Source of the DNA: Shewanella carassii
GTDB taxonomy: Bacteria > Pseudomonadota > Gammaproteobacteria > Enterobacterales > Shewanellaceae
Length of the DNA stretch: 64,000 nt
Assembly (NCBI RefSeq): GCF_002777975.1
Contig: NZ_NGVS01000006.1
Location: forward strand, 264,100 to 328,099
Reading direction: 5' to 3'
The position numbers and the translations under genes are program-made. A model generated the notes under the pieces. It had not been told where the DNA came from. It worked only from the letters and a program-made list of their open reading frames with translations, and made no database searches. Shown one piece after another: positions 54,046-63,164 of the stretch (position 1 is the stretch's first letter; each line of letters opens with the position of its first letter).

Positions 54046-55545
54046 TTAGCGCTCATTTCTTTGCCGGGAGCCGCGCGCTTGTGAGTCGCGTTGCTGTGAT
54101 GCCCGGCCCTGGTTATTGCGCTGCTGGCCTGAGCCGTTATTGCCCTTGCCGGTGCCTTGCGGCTTACTCTCTTGGGAGCGACCGCCCTGAGGCTTGGCGT
54201 TTGCGGGCCTGCGTCTTGCACTTGAACCCTCGGTCTTGGCACCCTGGGCCGGACGACGATGGCGGTTTTCAGCATTGGCCGGCTTGTTGCCATTACCTTT
54301 ATCCAGGTTGCCGCTGCGCTGGCCATCCTGATGTCCCTCTTTGGGCTTTTTCGGCTTCTTGGGCTTTTTCGGGCCTATCTTGTTCGGGTTGAGCCGCGAT
54401 TCCGGCAAGGCTTCCTGAGGTTCAAAGCCATTGACGATTTCACGCTCGATAGTCTTGCCGATAAGCTGCTCTATGTCTTTGAGTTGCTTGAATTCTTCCG
54501 CACTCACCAGAGACACTGCCTGACCACTGGCACCGGCGCGGCCGGTACGGCCGATGCGGTGCACATAGTCTTCGGCCACATTGGGCAGATCGAAGTTAAC
54601 CACTTGCGGCAACTGATCTATATCCAGGCCGCGGGCGGCAATATCTGTGGCAACCAACACCTTAACCTTGCCACTCTTGAAATCGGCCAGTGCCTTGGTT
54701 CTGGCACCCTGGCTCTTGTTGCCGTGGATGGCCGCCGCGCCAATTCCTTTGCCATCCAGGTGCTTGGCCAGACGGTTGGCACCGTGTTTGGTGCGGGTAA
54801 ACACCAGTACCTGTTGCCACTTGTACTCTTTGATAAGCGAGGTCAGCAGCGCCGATTTCTTTGACTTGTCTACCGGGTGCAACTTCTGGCTCACCCGCTC
54901 GGCGGTGCTATTGGCCGGAGCCACTGAGATCTCGGCGGGATCGTGCACCAAGCCCTTTGCCAGGCGGCGAATGTCGTCAGAGAAAGTGGCACTGAACATC
55001 AGGTTTTGCCGCTTGGCCGGCAGCAAAGCCAGAATTTTTTTGATGTCGTGAATAAAGCCCATATCCAGCATGCGGTCGGCCTCGTCCAGCACCAGCACTT
55101 CCAGCTGGCCGAACTTGACGGCATTTTGTTGGTACAGATCCAATAGGCGTCCAGGCGTGGCCACCAGAATATCGACCCCTTTTCTCAAGGTCTGCATCTG
55201 TGGGTTAATGGAAACACCGCCAAAGACCACAGAGCTACGCAGATCCAGATGCTTGCCATAGAGACTGACGCTTTCGGCCACCTGAGCGGCCAGCTCACGG
55301 GTGGGGGTCAGCACCAAAGCGCGGATATGGTTGCCCCGCGGACGAATACCACCATTGAGACGCTCCAGCAAAGGCAAGGTAAAGCCGGCGGTTTTGCCTG
55401 TCCCTGTCTGGGCGGCAGCCATCACATCCCGTCCCTGCAATACTGCGGGAATGGCCTGGGCTTGAATGGGGGATGGAGTGGAGTAACCTTGTTCGGCGAC
55501 AGCGTTCAAAATCGGGGCCGACAGGCCCAGGGAGGCAAAACTCAT
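54046..55545 (-). CDS. rhlE: DEAD-box RNA helicase RhlE
   Basis: A 499-residue RNA helicase. Core motifs: [16 protein letters not shown] start as in RhlE, Q motif [66 protein letters not shown], and in domain 2 [23 protein letters not shown] and [11 protein letters not shown] long basic, Gly/Arg/Asn/Gln-rich low-complexity C-terminal tail (about 385-499, [16 protein letters not shown] then [19 protein letters not shown] runs) suits unspecific RNA binding. GAGAAG precedes ATG 55545. Confidence 0.93.
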   Translation of the reverse strand: MSFASLGLSAPILNAVAEQGYSTPSPIQAQAIPAVLQGRDVMAAAQTGTGKTAGFTLPLLERLNGGIRPRGNHIRALVLTPTRELAAQVAESVSLYGKHLDLRSSVVFGGVSINPQMQTLRKGVDILVATPGRLLDLYQQNAVKFGQLEVLVLDEADRMLDMGFIHDIKKILALLPAKRQNLMFSATFSDDIRRLAKGLVHDPAEISVAPANSTAERVSQKLHPVDKSKKSALLTSLIKEYKWQQVLVFTRTKHGANRLAKHLDGKGIGAAAIHGNKSQGARTKALADFKSGKVKVLVATDIAARGLDIDQLPQVVNFDLPNVAEDYVHRIGRTGRAGASGQAVSLVSAEEFKQLKDIEQLIGKTIEREIVNGFEPQEALPESRLNPNKIGPKKPKKPKKPKEGHQDGQRSGNLDKGNGNKPANAENRHRRPAQGAKTEGSSARRRPANAKPQGGRSQESKPQGTGKGNNGSGQQRNNQGRASQQRDSQARGSRQRNER

Positions 55546-55768
55546 GCAATCTTCTCAATTGACAGCGCGGAGCTGAGATATGGGAGCCGCAATGCACAGC
55601 GTTGCGGCGAAGGCGGCAAGCTTACAGCATTTGCGGCTAAAGTGCTAATTGCAGCCAACTTGAACCCTTTTATTTTACGCTTGTCTTAACTTTTACTGTT
55701 GCAAAGCAGCCGCTTAACCTATCTTGGAAAAGCAAGAGCCAAATTCAGGCCTCGACTCGGTGAGGTGT

Positions 55769-56815
55769 ATGGGGGCATTAGAGCATATACAGGCGCAGGC
55801 CCTGCATCGCAGGGAGCATGCCCTGAGCGTGATCAAGAATGTGCAGTCGATGTCCGCCATCGACACGGCACGGCTCTCTCTCGGGCTGAATATGCTGGCT
55901 CAACATGGCCGTATCGCCTTTCATTTCCACCCGGACAGAATCGACTCCCGCGGCTGGCCTGTGTTGGCCGGTATGCTGGCCGATGGTATTTACAAGACCC
56001 AGTTTGAAACCCGGGTATCCAACGGCAAACTCTCGCCTCAGGTCGGTGGTCCGCGAGATCATTGGGAAAATCAGCTGTTCGGTGACTGTTATCGCGGCGC
56101 CAGAGGGCGCCCCAAATACGGCGCCCTGGATTTGGGCATGCATCAAAACGGCCCTTCGGCTCGTTTCGGCAGTTGTTATCTGTTGTCATCTCCTGCGTTG
56201 CTGCATCGCTGCACATTCAGCTATCTGGACTCCTGCCGAGAGCCCAGGGAAAAAGGCACTGCGGCCTGCTTTGAAGATATTTTTGCCGCACTGTTCAACG
56301 AGTGCTTTGAACGTAGTTCGGCATTGGGCGTAGGTCAGTTGCGCCCGGCGGCCTTGGTCGATTATCTGGTTGATGCCTTGCCTTTGGGGGTGGCAGCCAG
56401 GTTTGAGCGCCCCATGAGCGGTGACCTGGATCATTACATTGAGGCTCAATGCCATGGTGAGCTGGTGATAGCTGAAGACCTGACTCACTTGGTGGCCGAT
56501 CCGGCATTCAAAGGCACAGAGATGGAGATTCTGATGCAGCGCTTGTGTGACAAGTACCGACTGCAGTTGTGTTGGCATCAGGGTTATCAAATGCCGGTTG
56601 ATGAGGTGCCGCCGGACTTTCGCGGCGCCGCCATGCCCAAGCTCGCCGCCTTGGTGGCACCGGATGGTCTGCTCGATGCCCGTCTGATAGGGGAAGCGGC
56701 GCTGGCACTGCACAAAGATCCGCAGCAGTGGCGCATGCTTGGCAATGAAACCGAGCTCAAGCAGCAGCTCAAGTTGCTGTGGCATGTGCTGGTGCGTTTT
56801 GGTCACAGCCACTGA
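55769..56815 (+). CDS. DUF3626 family protein
   Basis: A 348-residue protein recognised as DUF3626 by the N-terminal motif AFHFHPDRIDSRG (about residues 51-63) and by HRREHALSVIKN, GGPRDHWENQLFG, and ARFGSCYLLSSPALLHRCTFSYLDS. No function is known for the family. It has no signal peptide. Conserved His, Asp and Arg residues in HFHPDR could be enzymatic. ATG 55769 has a GGTGAGGTG ribosome site; the frame from TTG 55724 is not needed. It is divergent from rhlE. Confidence 0.83.
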   Translation: MGALEHIQAQALHRREHALSVIKNVQSMSAIDTARLSLGLNMLAQHGRIAFHFHPDRIDSRGWPVLAGMLADGIYKTQFETRVSNGKLSPQVGGPRDHWENQLFGDCYRGARGRPKYGALDLGMHQNGPSARFGSCYLLSSPALLHRCTFSYLDSCREPREKGTAACFEDIFAALFNECFERSSALGVGQLRPAALVDYLVDALPLGVAARFERPMSGDLDHYIEAQCHGELVIAEDLTHLVADPAFKGTEMEILMQRLCDKYRLQLCWHQGYQMPVDEVPPDFRGAAMPKLAALVAPDGLLDARLIGEAALALHKDPQQWRMLGNETELKQQLKLLWHVLVRFGHSH

Positions 56816-56943
56816 GGGCACTCCATCTCTGGTCGGTCGTCTCGATTGAGCGGGGATTAGCCGTGAGTATGCACTGTGTGCTCACAGCGGTAGCTGCGCC
56901 ATCGAAGCGAACTTCTAAACATTAAGTAGATTGTGGGGATGGC

Positions 56944-56959
56944 GTTAACCTGGGGTTAA
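56944..56959 (+). promoter_or_regulatory. Candidate ArcA box upstream of cydDC
   Basis: Two GTTAA direct repeats (56944-56948 and 56955-56959) have start positions exactly 11 bases apart, the spacing of ArcA repeats. They lie about 200 bases before cydD. The remaining 340-base intergenic region (56816-57155) shows nothing else. Confidence 0.4.
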
Positions 56960-57155
56960 TCTGCTTGGCTTATGGTGCGTTTTTTTGATCTGGCGCAAAT
57001 TTTGTGAGTCCGGTAACAGTTCCTGGGCAACGGGTTTCTTCCCTTGGCAATGCCTGCGATACTGCTTGCCTACCGAACGATTCGCCTTAGGTCAAGCTAT
57101 TACAATGCTGCTTTGGCAGCAATAGCGTCATTAGCTGATTTTGCAGTAGGATCCC

Positions 57156-59039
57156 ATGGACAAATCCTTAGAGAAACAACTCGGTCGCTGGCTCAAAGCG
57201 CAACAATCTGCCTGTGGCCCCTTCCTTAAACTCTCAGTGTTGTTGGGCGTGCTCAACGGCTTGGCGCTGGTGGGCCAGGCCTGGGTGCTGGCCACTGTGC
57301 TGCAGGGGCTGATCATCGACGAGCTTGATAGGCAGGCATTTATTCCGCATATGTTGGTCTTTGCGACTCTGGTGTTGCTGCGAGCAGTTATCGCTTGGCT
57401 CAGAGAGCGGGTCAGCTTCGAGGCCGGCAGACGCCTCAGAGAGCAGATGCGCGCCGCCGTGCTCAATAAACTTGAACGCCTGGGGCCGGCCTTTGTCAAT
57501 GGCAAGCCTGTCGGCAGCTGGGCCAGTATAGTGCTGGAACAGATAGAAGATTTGCAGGATTTCTATGGCCGTTACCTGCCGCAGATGAGCCTGGCGGCCT
57601 TTATTCCGCTGATCATCTTGGTATGTGTGTTCCCCATCAACTGGGCCGGTGGCCTGATTTTGCTCGGCACCGCTCCCCTTATTCCACTGTTTATGGTCTT
57701 GGTCGGCATGGGTGCCGCCGATGCCAACCGCAAGCATTTCGGTGCGCTGCAGCAATTGAGTGGCCACTTTATGGATCGCCTCAAGGCTTTGCCGACACTC
57801 AAGCTTTTCTATCGCGCCGAAGCGGAGCAGCGCGCCATAGGCAAGGCCTCGGAAGATTTTCGTGAGCGTACCATGGCAGTGCTCAGAATGGCGTTTCTCA
57901 GCTCCGCCGTGCTGGAGTTCTTCGCCGCGGTATCCATCGCCATTTTGGCGGTATATTTCGGCTTCAGTTATCTGGGGCACCTGGACTTTGGTCATTACGG
58001 CATGGGTATCAGCCTGTTTACCGGGATGTTTGTGCTGATTCTTGCACCTGAGTTTTATCAGCCGCTGCGCGACATGGGCACTCACTACCATGCCAAGGCC
58101 CAGGCGGTGGGCGCTGCCGAATCCTTGATGGCACTGCTGGAGTTGCCTGAGCCGCTCAAGCGTGGCGAACAGCCCCTCCCCGGTGAGAGCATTGAACTGC
58201 AGGCCCGGGATCTCAAGGTATTGAGCATAGACGGCGTGCCTTTACTGGGGCCGTTGAGTTTTAGCTTAGCGGCGGGCGAGAAGCTGGCCTTGGTGGGCCC
58301 GAGTGGCGCCGGTAAAACCAGCTTGCTCAACGCTCTGCTGGGGTTTCTGCCCTATGAGGGCAGCTTAAAGCTCAATGGTATTGAACTGGCCGAGCTGGAT
58401 CCTGCCGCCTGTCGCAGCCGTATCGCCTGGCTTGGCCAGAATCCGCAGCTGTTTCACGGCTCTATCGCCGATAATCTGCGTCTCGGCCAGCCCGAACTGA
58501 CCGAGGCGCAATTGTGGGATTATCTGCAACAGGCCAAGGTGGCCGACTATGTTCGCGCCTTGCCGGATGGGCTGGCACACCAATTGGATGAATACAGCGG
58601 TGGCCTGTCTGTGGGTCAAGCGCAGCGGCTGGCGTTGGCCCGTGCCCTTGGGCGTCAGGCGCAGCTGTTTGTGCTCGATGAGCCCAGCGCCAGCCTCGAC
58701 AGCCAGAGTGAACAATTGGTGCTTAGCGCGCTGTGGCAGACGATGGCTGGCAAGAGCTGCCTTATGGTGACCCACAGATTGGATCAACTGGATCGGATGG
58801 ACAGAGTTCTGGTGCTGGATCAGGGAAAACTGGTGCAGCAGGGCACCTTTGCCGAACTCAAAGCGCAGCCGGGCTTACTGGCACAGATGCTGGATGAGCT
58901 GCCGCTGGCGGTTTCCCTCGATGATGCGCCAAAGGCATCGGCGCCGCCGATTGCCGCGAGTGCTGAGGCGGAAGCTGTGCCCGAGTTAAAGTCAGAATCA
59001 AAACCAGAGTCAAAGTCAGAGTCAGGGGAGGAGCGTTGA
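57156..59039 (+). CDS. cydD: Cytochrome bd biogenesis ABC exporter subunit CydD
   Basis: A 627-residue fused permease-ATPase. CydDC is an inner-membrane heterodimer that exports reduced thiols (cysteine, glutathione) or moves haem and is needed for cytochrome bd assembly. Six membrane helices lie in residues 25-310. The ATPase domain has GPSGAGKTSL (near residue 387), LSVGQAQRLAL as a slightly altered signature, LFVLDEPSASLD and the switch His in MVTHRLD. The C-terminal 45 residues are a Lys/Ser/Glu/Pro-rich tail with repeated SKPESKSES-like units, which is unusual. It is separated from cydC by one base. Confidence 0.94.
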   Translation: MDKSLEKQLGRWLKAQQSACGPFLKLSVLLGVLNGLALVGQAWVLATVLQGLIIDELDRQAFIPHMLVFATLVLLRAVIAWLRERVSFEAGRRLREQMRAAVLNKLERLGPAFVNGKPVGSWASIVLEQIEDLQDFYGRYLPQMSLAAFIPLIILVCVFPINWAGGLILLGTAPLIPLFMVLVGMGAADANRKHFGALQQLSGHFMDRLKALPTLKLFYRAEAEQRAIGKASEDFRERTMAVLRMAFLSSAVLEFFAAVSIAILAVYFGFSYLGHLDFGHYGMGISLFTGMFVLILAPEFYQPLRDMGTHYHAKAQAVGAAESLMALLELPEPLKRGEQPLPGESIELQARDLKVLSIDGVPLLGPLSFSLAAGEKLALVGPSGAGKTSLLNALLGFLPYEGSLKLNGIELAELDPAACRSRIAWLGQNPQLFHGSIADNLRLGQPELTEAQLWDYLQQAKVADYVRALPDGLAHQLDEYSGGLSVGQAQRLALARALGRQAQLFVLDEPSASLDSQSEQLVLSALWQTMAGKSCLMVTHRLDQLDRMDRVLVLDQGKLVQQGTFAELKAQPGLLAQMLDELPLAVSLDDAPKASAPPIAASAEAEAVPELKSESKPESKSESGEER

Positions 59040-59040
59040 G

Positions 59041-60786
59041 ATGAAGCTGTTACTGCCCTTTATCCGGCTGTTCCGCCGCCAGTCTTTGATGATGTTTGTC
59101 GGCTTGTTGCTGACAGTCACGACTCTAATGGCCGGTATTGGCCTGCTGTCGCTCTCCGGTTGGTTCTTATCTGCTACCGCAGTGGCCGGTCTGGCTTTGG
59201 TGACGGCGGAAGCCTTCAACTACTTTACTCCGGCGGGCGGGGTGCGTTTCCTCTCCATTGCCCGCACGGCAAGCCGCTACGGTGAAAGGCTGGCTACCCA
59301 TGAGGCAACCTTCAGGATCCTGACCGATCTCAGGTTGTGGGCCTGGCGCTCTTTGCTGCCTTTGAGTGAACGTAATCTATCCGGGATGCGCCGCGGCGAT
59401 CTGCTCAACCGTTTGGTGGCCGATATCGACACGCTGGATCACCTGTATCTGAGGTTGTTGACGCCGCTGACGGCCTTCTTGCTGATGCTGCTGGCATTGA
59501 CCACCTTTATTGGTTGGTTTGATCTCAACTTGGCTATCCTGCTTTGTACTGGCCTCTTGCTCAGTTGGTTGTTGTTGCCGAGTGTGTTTTATCTGCTTGG
59601 CAGGCAGCCCGGGCGCGAGTTGATTGAAGCGCGGCGCAGCTACCGGGTACGGCTGCTGGAGTGGTTGTCCGGCCAGGCAGAGCTGAGTTTGTTTTCCGAT
59701 GCCAAAGGCGGCGCTGCTCAAAGCTTTCGGGCGGAACTCGACCGCGCCGAGCAGAGCTGGTTTGCCAGTCAGAAGGCGATGGCGGCGATCACCGGCCTGA
59801 GCCAGGCAATGTTGATCCTCTGTCACGGCTTGTTGGTGTTGCTGTTGCTCTGGTTTGCCGCCGCTGGTGTTGGGCCGGCCGTGCCTCCCGGGCCTTTGCT
59901 GGCCATGGTCTTGTTTGCCACTCTGGCCTGTATCGAGATGATGATGCCGCTGGCCGGCGCCTTTCAACATCTGTCTTCTGTGCTCTTGGCCGCCAAGCGG
60001 GTGTCCGAGTTGACAGAGCAGCGCTCCGACATTGAATTTCCTGCCGTCTCGGCAACCGTGCCCAAGAGCGGCGCCCTTATCATCAAAGATCTGCATTTCG
60101 GTTACACGGACACCCAGCCAGTGCTGCAAGGCTTGTCGCTGCAGGTCTCGGCGGGCAGCAAGGTGGCGCTCCTGGGTAAAACCGGCTCGGGTAAGTCCAG
60201 TCTGCTGGCCTTGATAACCCGTCAGTGGCAGCCGCAGCAGGGGGAGATATTGCTGGGCGGCGTACCTGTGGCCTCTCTGGATGAAAAGACCTTGCGGGCT
60301 TCCATGACAGTAGTCAGTCAGCGGGTACAATTGCTCAGCGCCAGTCTCAGAGATAACCTGCAGCTGGCCTTGCCGGAAAAAGTCACCGATGACACGCTAG
60401 CCGAGGTGCTGCGCCAGGTTGGGCTGGAGGGGCTGCTTGACGGCGAGGGGCTCAATGCCTGGATAGGTGAGGGCGGGCGTCAGCTATCCGGTGGCGAGCA
60501 GCGCCGGATCGGCGTGGCTCGGGCGCTGCTGCGGGATGCGCCGCTGCTGCTGCTTGATGAACCCACCGAGGGGCTTGATCGGCGCACCGAACAGGAGATC
60601 CTCAAGTTGCTGTTGCAGTTTGCCAAAGATAAGACGCTGGTGATGATAAGCCATCGCTTAACCGGTATGGCGCAGATGGATGCCATTCACCTGTTGGATG
60701 AAGGCAAGATAGTGGCCAGCGGCAGCCATGAGCAACTGCTGCAGGAGTCGACCGCCTACAGCGCCCTGTATCAGAGGTTACACTGA
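59041..60786 (+). CDS. cydC: Cytochrome bd biogenesis ABC exporter subunit CydC
   Basis: A 581-residue partner of CydD. Six membrane helices in about residues 20-310; the N-terminus FIRLFRRQSLMMFVGLLL matches CydC. The ATPase domain has GKTGSGKSSL (near residue 380), LSGGEQRRIGVARAL, LLLLDEPTEGLD and SHRLTGMAQMD, complete for an active site. It follows cydD directly, so they are one operon. The 3' region carries a 12-bp tandem repeat (60797-60850) and a terminator (60863-60885). Confidence 0.94.
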   Translation: MKLLLPFIRLFRRQSLMMFVGLLLTVTTLMAGIGLLSLSGWFLSATAVAGLALVTAEAFNYFTPAGGVRFLSIARTASRYGERLATHEATFRILTDLRLWAWRSLLPLSERNLSGMRRGDLLNRLVADIDTLDHLYLRLLTPLTAFLLMLLALTTFIGWFDLNLAILLCTGLLLSWLLLPSVFYLLGRQPGRELIEARRSYRVRLLEWLSGQAELSLFSDAKGGAAQSFRAELDRAEQSWFASQKAMAAITGLSQAMLILCHGLLVLLLLWFAAAGVGPAVPPGPLLAMVLFATLACIEMMMPLAGAFQHLSSVLLAAKRVSELTEQRSDIEFPAVSATVPKSGALIIKDLHFGYTDTQPVLQGLSLQVSAGSKVALLGKTGSGKSSLLALITRQWQPQQGEILLGGVPVASLDEKTLRASMTVVSQRVQLLSASLRDNLQLALPEKVTDDTLAEVLRQVGLEGLLDGEGLNAWIGEGGRQLSGGEQRRIGVARALLRDAPLLLLDEPTEGLDRRTEQEILKLLLQFAKDKTLVMISHRLTGMAQMDAIHLLDEGKIVASGSHEQLLQESTAYSALYQRLH

Positions 60787-60796
60787 GCCCCAGAGG

Positions 60797-60850
60797 TTCA
60801 AAAAGAGACTCAAGAAGAGGCTCAAGAAGATACTCAAAAAGAGGCTCAAG
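60797..60850. repeat. 12-bp tandem repeat, about 4.5 units, after cydC
   Basis: Units TTCAAAAAGAGA, CTCAAGAAGAGG, CTCAAGAAGATA, CTCAAAAAGAGG and a partial CTCAAG follow one another (60797-60808 through 60845-60850). They lie between the cydC stop and its terminator. The plus-strand translation would be a repeating Lys/Leu/Arg pattern, but I see no gene. Confidence 0.8.
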
Positions 60851-60862
60851 TTAGACTTATTC

Positions 60863-60885
60863 AAAGGGATGCTCAGCATCCCTTT
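60863..60885 (+). terminator. Rho-independent terminator after cydC
   Basis: AAAGGGATGC, three-base loop, GCATCCCTTT, followed by a T-rich run (TTCTTTT). Confidence 0.9.
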
Positions 60886-60951
60886 TTCTTTTAAAAGCGC
60901 TAAATTCTCGCCTGGATCACAGATCCCATACGGGTTCAAAGTCAGAATAGA

Positions 60952-60973
60952 GTTATTGGCATATGCCAATAAC
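60952..60973. promoter_or_regulatory. Perfect 22-bp palindrome upstream of the DUF134 gene
   Basis: GTTATTGGCATATGCCAATAAC is identical to its reverse complement. It ends 16 bases before the DUF134 start and just before the ribosome site. As DUF134 proteins carry a helix-turn-helix, it is a good candidate for an autoregulatory operator. Confidence 0.6.
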
Positions 60974-60989
60974 TAATAAGGATACTCCC

Positions 60990-61280
60990 ATGCCCAGACC
61001 CAGAAAATGCCGCCGCCTGCAGCATGGCACGCCCTGCCGCTTCTACAAACCCAACGGCATTCCGGCCTCAGCCCTGGAGGCAGTCGCCTTAGCGGCCGAT
61101 GAGTTTGAGGCCCTGGCGTTGGCCGACTTTCGCGGTCTGGCGCAACAAGAGGCCGCCGAGCAGATGGGGATATCCAGGCAGACCTTTGGCAACTTGATTA
61201 AGCAGGCACGCCATAAACTGGCCAAGGCCCTGATAGAGGGGCAGATGCTGGAGTTGCCCCACACTGAGGAACAGAGATGA
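60990..61280 (+). CDS. DUF134 family DNA-binding protein
   Basis: A 96-residue protein of the DUF134 family. The N-terminus MPRPRKCRRL and the pattern FYKPNGIP, followed by a sigma-4-like helix-turn-helix (DEFEALALADFRGLAQQEAAEQMGISRQTFGNLIKQARHKLAKAL, about 33-80), mark it as a small transcription factor. In Desulfovibrio, DUF134 proteins are found with NifX-like and MinD-type genes of the orange protein (ORP) complex. ATG 60990 follows AAGGA. Its start lies 16 bases after a perfect palindrome. The next gene begins in its stop codon. Confidence 0.9.
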   Translation: MPRPRKCRRLQHGTPCRFYKPNGIPASALEAVALAADEFEALALADFRGLAQQEAAEQMGISRQTFGNLIKQARHKLAKALIEGQMLELPHTEEQR

Positions 61281-61801
61281 TAGTGATACCCATGAGCCGG
61301 GGCCGCTTGGCCGGGCATTTTACCAAGGCCAAAGAGCTGGCCTTTTATGATAACGAGCACAACCACTGTTTTACCCTGGATAATCCGGCAGCCGCAGGCG
61401 GCAATTGCGCCGCCAAAAAGGCGATGCTGCAACTTATCAAGGACAAAGGCGGCCGCATTGTGTTGGTGGATCAAATCGGCGAGCGAATGTTGGGTAAGCT
61501 GCTCGATGGTGGCATCAGCGTTTGTCGGCCCGGCAAAGAGAGCAGCGATATCGCGGCTTTGCTGGTTGCGGCCAGTGATATTCAGTTACGGCTGACCAGT
61601 GCTGCGGCCGGACGCCCATCACTCAAGCATCAAGCCAAAGGCGGTTGTGGTGGCGGCTGTGGTTGCCATGGTCATGATCATGACTCTGCAGCTGGCTGTG
61701 GGAGCAAAGGTTGCGGAGGGCATAACCAGGCAAAATCCTCGCTTAAACCTGTCAGCACAAGTCAGCAGAAATTGAGCTATGGTGGTTTCAGGCCGTTGTA
61801 A
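61277..61801 (+). CDS. NifX/NafY-type dinitrogenase iron-molybdenum cofactor protein with metal-rich tail
   Basis: A 174-residue protein. Residues 1-112 are a NifX-like (dinitrogenase Fe-Mo cofactor biosynthesis) domain: VIPMSRGRLAGHFTKAKEL, GGRIVLVDQIGERMLGKLLDGGISV. The tail (about 118-145) is extremely Cys/His-rich, GGCGGGCGCHGHDHD then CGSKGCGGH, a likely metal-binding segment. It is coupled to the DUF134 regulator by an ATGA overlap. In other organisms such proteins bind Mo/Cu or Fe-S cluster precursors. No nif genes are present in the window, so the role is metal-cluster handling rather than nitrogen fixation. Confidence 0.88.
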   Translation: MIVIPMSRGRLAGHFTKAKELAFYDNEHNHCFTLDNPAAAGGNCAAKKAMLQLIKDKGGRIVLVDQIGERMLGKLLDGGISVCRPGKESSDIAALLVAASDIQLRLTSAAAGRPSLKHQAKGGCGGGCGCHGHDHDSAAGCGSKGCGGHNQAKSSLKPVSTSQQKLSYGGFRPL

Positions 61802-61816
61802 TGGGCTCTGCTAATG

Positions 61817-61849
61817 AAAAACGCCGATCAGATGGATCGGCGTTTTGTT
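61817..61849. terminator. Rho-independent terminator
   Basis: AAAAACGCCGATC (61817-61829), five-base loop, GATCGGCGTTTT (61835-61846). It serves the NifX-like gene and possibly the convergent DUF5666 gene. Confidence 0.93.
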
Positions 61850-61871
61850 ATCTTCAGCAATTTGGCACTAA

Positions 61872-63164
61872 TTAGTCATCGAGACGGCACTGACTCAAGA
61901 GTTGTGAGTTGAATTGGCATTCGAGCTCAACCCACTTACCGATATGAGGATTAAGGCTGTCATCACTGGCCTTATAGCCCCAGAGGCTGGCGCCTTGGCC
62001 ATCATCGTTGACCAGACCTTCAAGCTCAATACCCGCTTCCTGAAGTTCCGGTTCGATTTCCATCACCAGGAATTGGCCATTTTGTTCTGAGCCTTCAACC
62101 TGTACCCAGGTGCCATTGAGGCTAACCTCAGTCAAACCTTCATCAAAACGGGTCTGAGGTGTGAGTGTCAGTGTTATGCCATTGATACTGAATTCATTGG
62201 CTTGATACACCGCCTTACCTTCAACTTCAAAGCTGTGGCTGCCCAGTACGGGGGGGTGACTCTGTTTTTCAAAGTCAATCTCGGTGGCCTTCAGCTCTTG
62301 GGTATCTTCCTGCCACAGCCCCTCAACATCAACGAGTGCGCCAGGTTGCAACTGTGCCAGTTTGCCATCTTTGAACGCTGTATTGCTATCCAGAGTGACC
62401 TGCCATTGTTGATTCAACGTGAAGCGAGTCTTGAGATCGTTAACCCAAGTCACCTGACCTTCCAACTCAACTTCGCTGTCATTATCCACATCCGGAGCTG
62501 AATCCACTTCCAATTCGGAGGCCAACAGAACCTCGCCTTGATATTGACCTTCAACCTCCACCCAGGCGCCGTTGGCCAGAGTCCCCTCTACCTGAGCGGC
62601 GTTGGCACCATAATCTACCTGTATGCTACCTAGATAGAATTGTTTCAGGTGAGTGTCCAGCTTGCTTATCCGGCCTTCAACTTCCATTTCCTGACGGTCG
62701 TTGTCGATGGCAAAGTAAGTTGCTTTGAGTTGATTATCACCCAAGTTATATCCACTGATCTCGACTATATCTCCGGCTTTTATCTTGCCGAAGTCCTGTC
62801 CAGTTACCTGGTAACCGGCGACCATCAGCTGCTCGCCATTGATAGCAGTCACAGGGGAAACCAACACGGGGTCATAGCTGACTTCTGTCGCGCTGCGACC
62901 ATCGGTCTTAATGCTCAGCAACATGCCGGGTTTCAGCTCGGCAATGTTAGCCTTGGTTTTATTGATCTCAATACGAGCCTGTGCTGCTGGGATCGTTAGA
63001 TCGTTGACTATAAGTGTATCGGTATCAACCGTTTTCAGAGTACCTTGAATCGTCTTGGCTAAATTGGTTATCGGTGGCTGTGGATTGCCTTGTTCATTGG
63101 AGTCAGAACCTCCACAGGCACTCAGTCCTGCAACGAGGGGGATGAGCCAGATGCTTCTTTGCAT
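61872..63164 (-). CDS. DUF5666-repeat lipoprotein
   Basis: A 430-residue exported lipoprotein. The signal peptide ends in LSACGG (lipobox Cys near residue 17). The remainder is a chain of about five beta-rich repeats of DUF5666 type, each with the pattern VEGxxxxxx(D/G)(A/T)xxVEGxW(V/Q): for example, AAQVEGTLANGAWVEVEGQY, VELEGQVTWVNDLKTRFTLN, LVDVEGLWQED and GIELEGLVNDDG. The Glu/Asp-rich surface may bind cations or other proteins. Function unknown. The repeats begin at about residue 40. It starts at ATG 63164 with GGAG upstream. Confidence 0.85.
   Translation of the reverse strand: MQRSIWLIPLVAGLSACGGSDSNEQGNPQPPITNLAKTIQGTLKTVDTDTLIVNDLTIPAAQARIEINKTKANIAELKPGMLLSIKTDGRSATEVSYDPVLVSPVTAINGEQLMVAGYQVTGQDFGKIKAGDIVEISGYNLGDNQLKATYFAIDNDRQEMEVEGRISKLDTHLKQFYLGSIQVDYGANAAQVEGTLANGAWVEVEGQYQGEVLLASELEVDSAPDVDNDSEVELEGQVTWVNDLKTRFTLNQQWQVTLDSNTAFKDGKLAQLQPGALVDVEGLWQEDTQELKATEIDFEKQSHPPVLGSHSFEVEGKAVYQANEFSINGITLTLTPQTRFDEGLTEVSLNGTWVQVEGSEQNGQFLVMEIEPELQEAGIELEGLVNDDGQGASLWGYKASDDSLNPHIGKWVELECQFNSQLLSQCRLDD

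Noticed and set aside
60728..60976. Lys/Leu/Arg-rich plus-strand frame over the 12-bp repeat
   Set aside because: Begins inside cydC out of frame and runs through the terminator; the cationic repeat arises from the tandem DNA repeat.
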